Of a DNA stretch of 44,062 bases, positions 25,815-34,641 are shown piece after piece. The stretch is from Candidatus Gastranaerophilales bacterium (GTDB lineage Bacteria > Cyanobacteriota > Vampirovibrionia > Gastranaerophilales > Gastranaerophilaceae): contig CALVEI010000011.1 in NCBI GenBank assembly GCA_944326515.1, positions 1-44,062 on the forward strand, read 5' to 3'. The notes beneath the pieces are model-generated. The model was given only the letters and a program-made list of their open reading frames with translations. It did no database searches and was not told where the DNA came from. Made by a program: the position numbers and the translations under genes. How positions within the stretch are numbered: the first letter of the stretch is position 1; each line of letters starts with the position of its first letter.

Positions 25815-26696
25815 TTAAACAAGACTGTTATATTCATCAGTTAATGATGCGACACACCTACCCCAATTGACATTTAAGTTAGTTGGGTCATTATTTGCTC
25901 CGATTGGACAGTATTTTTCGTGAATTTGAGATACGGTGACCCTGCCTTGATTAATATAATTATTTCTCAAGTTTTTGGCTAACGATTCAAGACATGCATC
26001 TACGCTACTGAATGTCGCTAGTTCAGTGTAGTTGCTGGATGCGCTCATTATACCGGCTACATTGTTTTTTTCTACTGCTGCAGGGCTTGTTCCATATGTA
26101 CTTTCACTGTTTGCTATAGCTGCCATCATTGCTGCGCTTACTCCGTATTTTTCTTGTAATTCAAGGAGCTTTTGTCCTTTGCCCGCCAGAACACCTTTGA
26201 GGTGTTTGTTTAAATCTTCTGCCGTTCCTTTGTATAAGTCAGTTGCCTTTTGGTTGTAGTTGCCGTATTTTGCTGCAGGTATTACCGATCCTCCTGAGCT
26301 TCCGTTCGTACCAAAGTTGAAATTAAAATCGAATTGAGGCATTTTGTAATTTTTTACAAGTTCCATAAAATTGCCCCACATTTGGTTTATCATAGTTTGC
26401 TGCTGTTTAGCGTGCATTGCTTCCATAAGGTTAAAATTCATTGATGACAACCCAAACGGGTCAAAGTTCCCGAAAGTACTAAATTCGGGCATTATGAAAT
26501 TTGAACTGTTCATTGGGAATAAACCTCCCGTAGAGTACAACATAGGCGAAGGTGAAAAACCTCCACCTAAGAAGTTATTGTTCCCAAGAGCAAAAGGATT
26601 TCCTAAGGCAAACGAATTGTCAAACGTTGTTGAAGGTGCCAACGCAGGAAGATATTTCATATTCATTGTTGTGAAATCTATTTTATTTCCCGACAT
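25815..26696 (-). CDS. Glucosaminidase-like peptidoglycan hydrolase with FGN-rich N terminus and no signal peptide
   Basis: 293 residues. The N-terminal ~135 residues are rich in Phe, Gly, Asn, Met and Pro, with a short repeat FALGN-FALGN and FNFNF runs, and carry no Sec or lipoprotein signal. Residues about 150-293 resemble GH73/lysozyme-like glucosaminidase domains: KGTAEDLNKHLKGVLAGKG, KYGVSAAMMAAIANSESTYG (candidate catalytic E198), NNVAGIM, then ANNDPTN and a C-terminal V-x-Y helix. It would cleave the glycan strands of peptidoglycan. Export without a signal peptide is unexplained. SD AAGGGAA precedes ATG 26696. Confidence 0.75.
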   Translation of the reverse strand: MSGNKIDFTTMNMKYLPALAPSTTFDNSFALGNPFALGNNNFLGGGFSPSPMLYSTGGLFPMNSSNFIMPEFSTFGNFDPFGLSSMNFNLMEAMHAKQQQTMINQMWGNFMELVKNYKMPQFDFNFNFGTNGSSGGSVIPAAKYGNYNQKATDLYKGTAEDLNKHLKGVLAGKGQKLLELQEKYGVSAAMMAAIANSESTYGTSPAAVEKNNVAGIMSASSNYTELATFSSVDACLESLAKNLRNNYINQGRVTVSQIHEKYCPIGANNDPTNLNVNWGRCVASLTDEYNSLV

Positions 26697-26714
26697 AAAA
26701 TTCCCTTAGAATAT

Positions 26715-26743
26715 CCTATATATGAATAAAAACATATTGTTAA
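26715..26743 (-). promoter_or_regulatory. Candidate promoter of the glucosaminidase-like gene
   Basis: Minus strand TTAACA, 17-bp spacer, TATAGG (26720-26715), 19 bp before ATG 26696. Confidence 0.5.
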
Positions 26744-26837
26744 AAAAAATTGCCTAAAGACTTTTATAGATTTTGATTTCTGCTATCTTCATGTAAAAAT
26801 ATTGTCATTACTTATTTACACAATGGAAGCTGAAAAA

Positions 26838-28466
26838 ATGATAACAACTAGTAATTTAACTGTAAGATTTGGTTCTCAAACACTTTTTGAAAATATAAAT
26901 ATAAAATTTGTTCCAGGACACTGTTATGGCGTAATCGGTGCAAACGGTGCCGGCAAATCTACTTTGCTCAAAGTCATAGCAGGGGACATAGAACCCACAT
27001 CAGGCGAGGTTCATATACAAAAAGGCATGAGAATTGCAGTTTTAAAACAAGACCACTTTGCTTATGATGCTTTTCCAGTTATTGATACTGTTATAATGGG
27101 TCACAAAAGGCTCTATGATGTTATGAAAGAAAAAGAAGCTCTTTATGCTAAAGCTGATTTTACTGATGAAGATGGAATGAAAGTTTCTGAGTTAGAAACA
27201 GAATTTGCAGAGCTTGATGGTTGGCAAGCTGAGTCACAAGCAGCTACTTTGTTAAGTGATTTGGGTATTGATGACGAAAAACATTACCAATTGATGAGTG
27301 AGTTATCAGGTAGTGAAAAGGTCCGTGTATTGCTTGCTCAGGCTTTATTTGGAAACCCTGATATCTTGTTGTTAGACGAGCCTACAAACCACCTTGATAT
27401 AACAACTATTAAGTGGTTAGAAGAATTTTTGATAGATTTTCCTAATACTGTTATTGTTGTGTCTCACGACAGAAACTTTTTAGATAAAGTTTGTACACAT
27501 ATTGCTGATATTGATTATTGTAATATTCAGCTTTATACAGGTAACTATTCTTTCTGGGCACAAGCCAGTCAGTTGATTCAAAAACAAAAAGAAGAACAAA
27601 ACAGAAAAACTGAAGAAAAAATAGAAGAGTTAAAAGCTTTTATTGCAAGGTTTAGTGCAAACGCTTCAAAAGCGGCTCAGGCGACATCAAGAAAAAATAT
27701 GCTTGATAAATTAACTCTTGAAGATATTAAACCTTCATCAAGAAAGTTCCCAAGAATAAGATTTAATTATAAAAAGATTCCGGGCAAAGATGTTTTGCAT
27801 ATCGATAAGTTAAATAAATCTATTGATGGTGAATTGCTTATAAAAAACTTTTCTATGGATGTTTATCAAGGTAATAAAATTGCCTTTATAAGTCGTGATC
27901 CAATGATTGTTACTACTTTGTTTCAGATTCTTGCAGGCGAGCTTGAACCTGATTCCGGTAAAGTTGAATGGGGCGTAACAGCAACTCGTTCTTATTTTCC
28001 AAAGGATAATAATGCCTACTTTGACACAAAAGTAAGTTTGATTGATTGGTTAAGACAATATTCTGAAGAACAGCATATAAGCTATATCAGAGGCTACTTG
28101 GGCAGAATGCTTTTTACTGGTGAAGAATCTGAAAAAAGCGCAAATGTTCTCTCAGGTGGAGAAAGAGTTAGATGTATGCTTGCTAAGATGATGGTTGCAG
28201 AGTCTAATGTGTTGATTTTTGATGAACCAACAAATCACCTTGATCTGGAGTCTATCACTGCATTGAATAACTCTTTGATTGATTTTAACGGTAGCGTTTT
28301 ATTTACTTCTCAAGACCATGAATTTATCCAAACAGTCGCTGATAGAATTATTGAAATTTCTCCAAACGGTTGGATAGAATCTCATTACAAATACGAAGAA
28401 TATATGCTTAACCCTGAAATGAAAAAGAAAAGAGAACTTTTATATAGAGATACGGTGAAAAAATAA
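26838..28466 (+). CDS. ABC-F ATPase (YbiT-like) with a degenerate second nucleotide-binding domain
   Basis: About 542 residues from ATG 26838 (GGAAG eight bases upstream; typical ABC-F start MITTSNLTVRFG). NBD1 is complete: Walker A GANGAGKST (34-42), signature LSGSE, Walker B LLLDEPTNHLD, His switch VVSHDRNF. The linker has FIARFSANASKAAQATSR, characteristic of the YbiT subfamily. NBD2 keeps LSGGE and IFDEPTNHLD, but its Walker A reads FISRDPMIVTT (no G-K) and its switch reads FTSQDHEF (His to Gln). ABC-F proteins bind the ribosomal E site and relieve stalling; there are no TM segments. Single gene with terminator. Confidence 0.93.
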   Translation: MITTSNLTVRFGSQTLFENINIKFVPGHCYGVIGANGAGKSTLLKVIAGDIEPTSGEVHIQKGMRIAVLKQDHFAYDAFPVIDTVIMGHKRLYDVMKEKEALYAKADFTDEDGMKVSELETEFAELDGWQAESQAATLLSDLGIDDEKHYQLMSELSGSEKVRVLLAQALFGNPDILLLDEPTNHLDITTIKWLEEFLIDFPNTVIVVSHDRNFLDKVCTHIADIDYCNIQLYTGNYSFWAQASQLIQKQKEEQNRKTEEKIEELKAFIARFSANASKAAQATSRKNMLDKLTLEDIKPSSRKFPRIRFNYKKIPGKDVLHIDKLNKSIDGELLIKNFSMDVYQGNKIAFISRDPMIVTTLFQILAGELEPDSGKVEWGVTATRSYFPKDNNAYFDTKVSLIDWLRQYSEEQHISYIRGYLGRMLFTGEESEKSANVLSGGERVRCMLAKMMVAESNVLIFDEPTNHLDLESITALNNSLIDFNGSVLFTSQDHEFIQTVADRIIEISPNGWIESHYKYEEYMLNPEMKKKRELLYRDTVKK

Positions 28467-28469
28467 AAT

Positions 28470-28500
28470 AAAAAAGACCTGATTATTTCAGGTCTTTTTA
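28470..28500. terminator. Bidirectional terminator between the ABC-F gene and the pentapeptide gene
   Basis: Stem AAAAAGACCTGA / TCAGGTCTTTTT with a short loop; T-rich on both sides. Confidence 0.85.
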
Positions 28501-28505
28501 TTATT

Positions 28506-29036
28506 TTAGTAATCGCTTGATGAGCTGTCGTCATCGTCATCAAGAGAGGACAAGTCTTTTGTATATGTTGTATCAAAATCTTCGGGCAACATATCTGTAT
28601 CAGGCCATACTGTAGATTCATCAAATCTTACTGCATCCATATTTTCTGCAGTTGCAAAATCTGAGTTTTGTAAATCACTTTCGTTAAATACTGCACCTGC
28701 CATATCAGCATCTGTGAAGTTACAGTAATTTACTGTAGCGTAGCTAAAATCTGTACCGTTTAACAACGCACCTGAGAAATTACATTCAACAAGGGTTGAA
28801 CGAGAAAAATCTGCAGAAGTTAGATCTGTATCAGTAAAGTTAACCTCTGTAAAATGAGCATCACCAAAAGAACAGCCCGACAAGTCTGCGTTGGTTAGGT
28901 CGATGTTTTCTAGAGTTAGGTTGGAAAAATCGAGTTCACTCAAGTCAATCTCTTCGTGACTTTTACGATAGTTTTCATATTCTGAGGGGTTAGATACTAT
29001 AAGATCAAAAATTTCATCTTTGGTATATTCTGCCAT
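28506..29036 (-). CDS. Pentapeptide repeat protein
   Basis: 176 residues. Residues about 35-140 contain around 20 A(D/N)LXX-type units (LDFSN, IDLTN, ADLSG, CSFGD, VNFTD, TDLTS, ADFSR). These build a right-handed quadrilateral beta-helix. The tail is Asp/Ser-rich. There is no signal peptide. Some family members mimic DNA and protect gyrase; most have no known role. SD AAGGAGA precedes ATG 29036. It lies downstream of, and in the same direction as, the response regulator genes. Confidence 0.9.
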   Translation of the reverse strand: MAEYTKDEIFDLIVSNPSEYENYRKSHEEIDLSELDFSNLTLENIDLTNADLSGCSFGDAHFTEVNFTDTDLTSADFSRSTLVECNFSGALLNGTDFSYATVNYCNFTDADMAGAVFNESDLQNSDFATAENMDAVRFDESTVWPDTDMLPEDFDTTYTKDLSSLDDDDDSSSSDY

Positions 29037-29075
29037 TTAAAAAATCTCCTTAATAACTAATAATAATTCCCGCTT

Positions 29076-29705
29076 TTAATCTTCAATGATTCTCATTTGC
29101 ATTGCAAGTAGTACTGCTTGTGTTCTGTTTTTAACTTTTAGTTTTTTGAAAATACTGTTCAAGTGTGTTTTAACAGTAACTTCTCTAACATAAAGTTTTT
29201 CAGCTATATCGTTGTTACTTGCACCTTGTGATACCATTTTGAGTATTTCTTTTTCTCTTGCGGTAAGAGGTTCAATGTTGCCTTCTTTTACAAACTTTAA
29301 GTCAACGTTGTTGTGTTTTTCTTTTTGCCAGTTTGAACGTCTTAAAAGCGCTTCGATTCTGGCTAGTAAGTTTGGCAGGATAAACGGTTTTACAACATAG
29401 TCGTCTGCTCCGAATTTGAGGCCTGAAATTTCTTTTTGTTCTTCGTTTATAGCCGTAATCATAATTATAGGTATATTTTCAAGCTTTTTGTTTTGGCGGA
29501 TTGCCTTTAATGTTTCCCATCCGTCCATATTGGGCATTATTACATCAAGCAATACCATGTCAAAGTCATTTGTCTCTGATGTAAGTCTTTTTATACCTTG
29601 CAAGCCATCCTTTGCTACTTCAACTTCGTAGCCATACATAGGTAAAGCATCAGCTAAATACTTTGGATTGTCGTCAATAATAAGAATCTTTGCAATAGCA
29701 ACCAT
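29076..29705 (-). CDS. Response regulator, receiver plus LuxR-type HTH
   Basis: 209 residues. Receiver domain 1-120: DD at 11-12, phospho-acceptor D54 in VLLDVIMPNMDGW, T84, and K106 in VVKPF. The receiver looks more like OmpR/PhoB types than NarL types. LuxR HTH about 147-205: LTAREKEILKMVSQGASNNDIAEKL and TVKTHLNSIFKKL. A transcription regulator. No histidine kinase lies in the window. Second of two LuxR-type regulators in a row. SD AAGAGA precedes ATG 29705. Confidence 0.92.
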   Translation of the reverse strand: MVAIAKILIIDDNPKYLADALPMYGYEVEVAKDGLQGIKRLTSETNDFDMVLLDVIMPNMDGWETLKAIRQNKKLENIPIIMITAINEEQKEISGLKFGADDYVVKPFILPNLLARIEALLRRSNWQKEKHNNVDLKFVKEGNIEPLTAREKEILKMVSQGASNNDIAEKLYVREVTVKTHLNSIFKKLKVKNRTQAVLLAMQMRIIED

Positions 29706-29795
29706 GTTTTGTCTCTTTTATACTACTTTAGTTGTAATTTTAATAAATAAATCTGCAATTATCAATTAATACTACTGCAAATTCATCTATTTAAC

Positions 29796-30473
29796 TTAGA
29801 TTAGGTTATCTTTTAAGGCTTTTATTGCTGCTTGTGTTCTGTCATTTACTGCAAGTTTTTGAAGTATGTTGCACACATGGGCTTTTGTCGTATTTATACT
29901 TACATCTAGCTTTTTTGCAATTTCGTTATTAGTCAATCCCTCAACTATTAACGCTAGTACTTGCTTTTCTCTTACAGTAAGGTTGCTTTCTGTATTTTTG
30001 TTTGTTTCCGAATTAGCAGATATAGTTTGCTCGTTTACTTGATTTTCTGTTCTTCGAGCAGCATTTAGAACATATTGTGCCACTTTGGGGTCAAACCAGG
30101 CTGCGCCTTCTAATATCGATTTTGTTATATCTATAAGTTTGTCGGGTTCAATGTCTTTTGTACAATAAGCATTTGCGCCATTGTGCAATGATTTAAGTAC
30201 ATCCTCTTCTTGTTCGTGAGAGGAGAGAATTACAACTTTGATTGATGGGTGTTTTTCTTTGATTATTTTTGTAGCTTCAATACCGTTTATGTCTGGTAAG
30301 CCTAAGTCCATAATTACAGCATCAATTACTTCTTTTTGAGCTATTGCTATGCCTTGTTTTGCATTAGCAGCTTCAAAAATTTTTGAGAAGTTTTTATCAG
30401 ACTCAAAAGCCGTTCTTAGTCCAAATCTCGTTAGAGAATGGTCTTCTATAATTAGGATGCTGTATTTTTTCAT
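29796..30473 (-). CDS. NarL/FixJ-type response regulator
   Basis: 225 residues. Receiver: E10-D11, phospho-acceptor D56 in VIMDLGLPDINGIEA, LSSHE, and the CTKD lysine. A linker rich in Asn/Thr/Glu (about 140-162) joins a LuxR HTH: LTVREKQVLALIVEGLTNNEIAKKL and NTTKAHVCNILQKL. It begins eight bases after the TPR gene stop with its own SD AAGGAAA. Probably co-transcribed with the HD-GYP and TPR genes; its cognate kinase is not in the window. Confidence 0.93.
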   Translation of the reverse strand: MKKYSILIIEDHSLTRFGLRTAFESDKNFSKIFEAANAKQGIAIAQKEVIDAVIMDLGLPDINGIEATKIIKEKHPSIKVVILSSHEQEEDVLKSLHNGANAYCTKDIEPDKLIDITKSILEGAAWFDPKVAQYVLNAARRTENQVNEQTISANSETNKNTESNLTVREKQVLALIVEGLTNNEIAKKLDVSINTTKAHVCNILQKLAVNDRTQAAIKALKDNLI

Positions 30474-30481
30474 AATTTTCC

Positions 30482-32080
30482 TTACAATTGTGAACGCATT
30501 TCAAGGTTTGCTTGTTCGTTTAGCGGATCTAACTCTAATGCTTTTTTAAAGTCTTTTTGTGCCGCATCAACGTGTCCTGCTTTTTTGTTTATCAAACCGT
30601 TGTAATAATAGTAGTTGCTGTTTTTGCTGTCGATATATTTGACCGGTTTTAGGTAGGTTCTGGCAAGTTCAAGGCGGTTGTTTTTTATTGCGATGTCTGC
30701 TAATCCTAACCAAGCATTAGTCATTAACGGATCAAGTGAAACTGCTTTTTTTAGGTATTGAATATTTTTTATATCGTCAATTTTTGAGGCAATGTAGTAA
30801 ATATTTGCGTCAGTTGTCCCTTTTTCAAATACTTTGTTTGCGTATTCGACAGATTTGTCGCTCATATCAAGCATTTTGTAACACAAAGATGCTTTAATCA
30901 TTGCTTCTTTGTTCTTTTTGTCTTTTTTAGCTGCTTTTAAGAAATAATCAAGCGCATTTTTGTAATCTTTTTTGAAAAGATACATTTCTGCTATACCCAT
31001 AATTGTTGGTGTATAGTTCTTTTTGATTTTATAAGCTTTTTCGTATAGCTCCATAGAATCAGCTAAGTTGTTTTGTTTAAAATAAATTTCTGCAAGCATT
31101 GTCATTGACTTGTAGTCTTTTGGATTTGTGCTGATATTTTGGTTTAGTTCTTTAATAGCTCTTGGTGTATCTCCTGCTTTTTCAAAGTATTTTGCAAGAT
31201 ATAGTGCTGACAAGTTTCTGTCTTTTGTTGCTTTAGCCAGTGTATAATAATACAATCCTTCTAAATCCTTTTTGTAGTCAAGAATATTTATATCTTGAGA
31301 TAAAAGGTTTTCCATTATTTTTACGGAATCTGAAAGTTTATTAGTTTCGCAGAATATTTGAGCTTTGTATTTTTGATAATTTATATTGTCTGGGCTTATT
31401 GATATAGCTTTGTTTATTTCGTTAATTGCTTTTCCGTACTCTTTTGTATTGTAGTATGCCTGAGAAAGTATGTAGTGAGCGTAATCTGACCTTTTTAAAT
31501 TGTCAGGAAGCCTGTTCATATCTCTTGCAACTTCAAACGCAAGGTTGTTGTAGTAAATTTCTGTATAATTTTGAGCAAGTTTAATCTCGTCATCATAAGA
31601 AAGAACAACCATTGGAAATAATTTTGCTTTAATTAACTGAATTTGGTGGTTGTATGTTTCTCTGTCTTGAATATTGTTTATAGCTTCTTGTGCAAGAGAG
31701 AATAAACCTATATTTGCAAATTTATAAGCAAATCCTATGTTGGCAAAATCATTGTTAGCCGTTTTTTGCAAGATAAGCTTGTAGTCTTTGTACGCAGAGG
31801 TTATATTACCTTGAGAAAATTTTTCGTTTGCTTCAGCATATTTTTTTGCATAGTCTATTTCACTAACAGAAGCTGCATTTAAATTGTCAGTTCCTTGCGC
31901 GTACGTTAACAATCTCAAAAAATCGTTTGTAAGTTGGTTATTTTTTATCAACTTTAAATTTTCCATATTAAAAGTTGATATTGGTGTTCTTACAATATTT
32001 TTATTTATATCTTTTGCATAGCACATTCCTGATGTTGCGCTTGCCATTATGATTGCTGATACTATAAATTTTCTAATCAT
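30482..32080 (-). CDS. Exported TPR protein
   Basis: 532 residues. Residues 1-22 form a signal peptide (MIRKFIVSAIIMASATSGMCYA then KD), so the protein is periplasmic or surface-exposed. About 11-12 TPR units follow (YAHYILSQAYYNTKEYGKA, YKSMTMLAEIYFKQNNLADS). There is no lipobox. It sits between the HD-GYP gene (21-bp gap) and two response regulators, which suggests an envelope sensor or scaffold in one signalling unit. SD AGGGAAGG precedes ATG 32080. Confidence 0.9.
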   Translation of the reverse strand: MIRKFIVSAIIMASATSGMCYAKDINKNIVRTPISTFNMENLKLIKNNQLTNDFLRLLTYAQGTDNLNAASVSEIDYAKKYAEANEKFSQGNITSAYKDYKLILQKTANNDFANIGFAYKFANIGLFSLAQEAINNIQDRETYNHQIQLIKAKLFPMVVLSYDDEIKLAQNYTEIYYNNLAFEVARDMNRLPDNLKRSDYAHYILSQAYYNTKEYGKAINEINKAISISPDNINYQKYKAQIFCETNKLSDSVKIMENLLSQDINILDYKKDLEGLYYYTLAKATKDRNLSALYLAKYFEKAGDTPRAIKELNQNISTNPKDYKSMTMLAEIYFKQNNLADSMELYEKAYKIKKNYTPTIMGIAEMYLFKKDYKNALDYFLKAAKKDKKNKEAMIKASLCYKMLDMSDKSVEYANKVFEKGTTDANIYYIASKIDDIKNIQYLKKAVSLDPLMTNAWLGLADIAIKNNRLELARTYLKPVKYIDSKNSNYYYYNGLINKKAGHVDAAQKDFKKALELDPLNEQANLEMRSQL

Positions 32081-32101
32081 ATACCTTCCCTGGTCTGTTT
32101 A

Positions 32102-33856
32102 TTATTTGCCTGCTTTACAATTGTAGTATGTATTGAACAATTCAATCAATACTTTATCTGCTTCTGTATATTCTTCTTCATTTTTCATTAATAAATCGAA
32201 AAGATAATCTACGTCATATTTATCAAGAAGTTCTCTGTCTTTTTTGTCGTATAAAACAGAATCAACCTCACTCAAAAATACATCAACAAGTCTATCTAAT
32301 TTTATTTTGAAAAATGCGTCAACAATATCTCCGTCAAAGTGTTTCCAAGCACCAGATTTGATTATATCAAGGGCATTTTTAATCGGCATTTTGTCACGAT
32401 AGTGTCTTTTTGATGTAATAGCGTCAAAAACATCGCTTACCGCAAGGATTCTACCTCCTAAAGGTATTTCTTCACCTTTTAGCTTTCTAAAATAACCTGA
32501 TCCGTCATATTTTTCGTGGTGGCTTGATGCAATTTCAGCTACTTCTTTGAATTCCTCAGAGATATATACTCTATTGAGTATGTCATAAGTTATTTTTACG
32601 TGTTCTTGGATATGCTTATATTCATCATCAGTAAGTTTTCCGTCTTTTTGCAATACTGCATCTCTGATACCGATTTTGCCTATATCGTGAAGAATGGCTG
32701 CGTGTATGATGTTTGCTGTTGCTTTTTCATTAAGCTTCATAACTTCACAAATAAGCTCTGAGTACATTTTTACGCGGTTTGAGTGACCTGCTGTTATTTT
32801 GTCTCTTGCATCGATTGATGCAGCAAGTGTATCTACGAAGTTTTTAAATAATTCTTTTTGTTTGTCTATCATTAATTGTTGAGATTCAAACAACTTTGCA
32901 TTTTCAATTGCAATGCCTGCACTTGATCCGATTGCTATAAGAATTTCTTCATCTTCCTTTGTAAATACGGCATCATTATTTTTGTTCAATACTTGAAATA
33001 CGCCTAAAATTTCGTGTTTCATGTTCCATATAGGCATACAAAGTATTGTTTTTGTTCTGTATCCTGTTTCTTTGTCTATATCTTGGTTGAAACGTTCGTC
33101 TTTGTAGGCATCTTCGATGTTTATTATTTCACCCATTTGAGCGACATAGCCTGCCAATCCTTTGTCAGCTGGGAATCTGAGCTCTTGAGTACCCATACCT
33201 AGCGCAACTTTAGAAACTAGTTCATTTCGTTCTTTGTCTAAAAGAAAAACAGTACATCTGTCTGCATCCAGAACTTTTTTGATCTCTTCTGCTACAGTTT
33301 TTAAAAGGTGTTCAAGACTAGTTTCCGCAGCCAATGTTCTTGCTACGTTAAGCAATGCAACAATTGGTTTTTCTGCGTTGTTAGCTGAATCTGAACCTTC
33401 TTCTTGTACATTGAGCTTTTCAATTTGAGTAATTAAATTGCTCACTTTTGTTTCTATAACTTGATTGTCTGACTTTATATTGTTAGCTTGTCTTAGAACA
33501 TTCAGTGACATTGCGTAATTCTTTTCTGCATTATAAATATAACCCCAGCAGTACAAGTTGGTTTTGATTGCATTTTTGTTATGTGAGTTTTCAGCTAAAA
33601 ATCTTGCATCTTCAAGCATATTAATGGCAATTTTATAATTGCTTTTATCTGCTTTATACTTAAGTACAGCGAGTAAAGAGAGGTTTTGTGCTATAAATTC
33701 ATAAGATTTATTAAGTAAAAATGTGTTATGAATCATTTCAGCTTTTGGAACCAGAGAAGAAATAGCTGCTGTATCTAATGTCTTGAATATTGTAAACATT
33801 GTGTTTTGAGCGTTATTTAAGTCTTCTACACAAACAGATTTTATAAACTCTTCCAT
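32102..33856 (-). CDS. GAF-HD-GYP cyclic-di-GMP phosphodiesterase-like protein
   Basis: 584 residues. Helical N terminus (1-150); GAF domain about 175-320 (DADRCTVFLLDKE, KGLAGYVA, LCMPIW); short coil; HD-GYP domain about 340-510. Metal motifs include H358 (GHSNRV), H390-D391 (LHDIGK) and HHE (446-448). The name-giving GYP reads GYF (454-456), while KGEEIP is kept. HD-GYP enzymes linearise c-di-GMP; the GAF would sense a ligand. No GGDEF protein is in the window. First gene of the module with the TPR protein and two response regulators. SD AAGGG precedes ATG 33856. Confidence 0.92.
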   Translation of the reverse strand: MEEFIKSVCVEDLNNAQNTMFTIFKTLDTAAISSLVPKAEMIHNTFLLNKSYEFIAQNLSLLAVLKYKADKSNYKIAINMLEDARFLAENSHNKNAIKTNLYCWGYIYNAEKNYAMSLNVLRQANNIKSDNQVIETKVSNLITQIEKLNVQEEGSDSANNAEKPIVALLNVARTLAAETSLEHLLKTVAEEIKKVLDADRCTVFLLDKERNELVSKVALGMGTQELRFPADKGLAGYVAQMGEIINIEDAYKDERFNQDIDKETGYRTKTILCMPIWNMKHEILGVFQVLNKNNDAVFTKEDEEILIAIGSSAGIAIENAKLFESQQLMIDKQKELFKNFVDTLAASIDARDKITAGHSNRVKMYSELICEVMKLNEKATANIIHAAILHDIGKIGIRDAVLQKDGKLTDDEYKHIQEHVKITYDILNRVYISEEFKEVAEIASSHHEKYDGSGYFRKLKGEEIPLGGRILAVSDVFDAITSKRHYRDKMPIKNALDIIKSGAWKHFDGDIVDAFFKIKLDRLVDVFLSEVDSVLYDKKDRELLDKYDVDYLFDLLMKNEEEYTEADKVLIELFNTYYNCKAGK

Positions 33857-33948
33857 ATTAAACCCTTAACATAATCTCTTTTTAATTATACAATATTTTC
33901 TGTAATTAATAAACCGATATAGAATAAATAGGGGAATTAAGGAGTTTT

Positions 33949-34641
33949 ATGAATAAAGTCAGTATAATTATTCCTGTTTTTAATGAAATCTCAACTTTAG
34001 ACAAAATATTGGAAAAAGTTGAACAAGCTTCTTTTTGCGGGTTAGAAAAAGAGATTATTCTTATTGATGATATGTCAACTGACGGAACAAGAGAACACCT
34101 TGCAGAGTTAGAAAACAAGTATAAGGTCTTGTATCACAATTATAACAAAGGTAAAGGCGCAGCAATCAGAACAGGTCTTGAACAGGTTACAGGGGACATT
34201 ATGGTTATACAAGATGCTGATTTAGAGTATGATCCGGTAGATTATGAACCTTTGGTTAAACTTATTGTTGATGATAAAGCAGATGTTGTTTACGGTTCAA
34301 GATTAACGGGGGCAAAACCTTCTCGTTCATTTATGTTTACTCATTGGTTGGGTAATAAGGTTTTGACATTGACAACAAACATCTTGTATGGAGCAACATT
34401 AACTGACATGGAAACTTGTTATAAGGCTTTTAGAACAAGCTTTCTTGAAGGAATACAGATTAAGTCTGACAGATTTGACTTCGAGCCTGAAATAACGGCT
34501 AAGGTATTGAAAAGAAAGCCAAGACTTTATGAATTGCCTATTTCATACTATGGACGTGATTATTCAGAAGGCAAGAAAATTACTTGGAAAGACGGTATAC
34601 ATGCGCTATGGGCATTATTAAGATTTAGATTTACTGATTAA
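33949..34641 (+). CDS. Family 2 glycosyltransferase (polyprenol-phosphate sugar transferase type)
   Basis: 230 residues. GT-A fold: SIIIPVFNEISTL, IILIDDMSTDGT, NKGKGAAIRTGLE, and the metal-binding DADLEYDP. The C-terminal region with DMETCYKAFR and FDFEPEIT is typical of DPM1-like enzymes, which charge polyprenyl phosphate with a sugar from UDP or GDP. It lacks the C-terminal TM pair of GtrB types, so it is soluble or peripheral. SD AAGGAG precedes ATG 33949. The 3' end overlaps the anti-sigma gene by 11 bp. Confidence 0.9.
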   Translation: MNKVSIIIPVFNEISTLDKILEKVEQASFCGLEKEIILIDDMSTDGTREHLAELENKYKVLYHNYNKGKGAAIRTGLEQVTGDIMVIQDADLEYDPVDYEPLVKLIVDDKADVVYGSRLTGAKPSRSFMFTHWLGNKVLTLTTNILYGATLTDMETCYKAFRTSFLEGIQIKSDRFDFEPEITAKVLKRKPRLYELPISYYGRDYSEGKKITWKDGIHALWALLRFRFTD

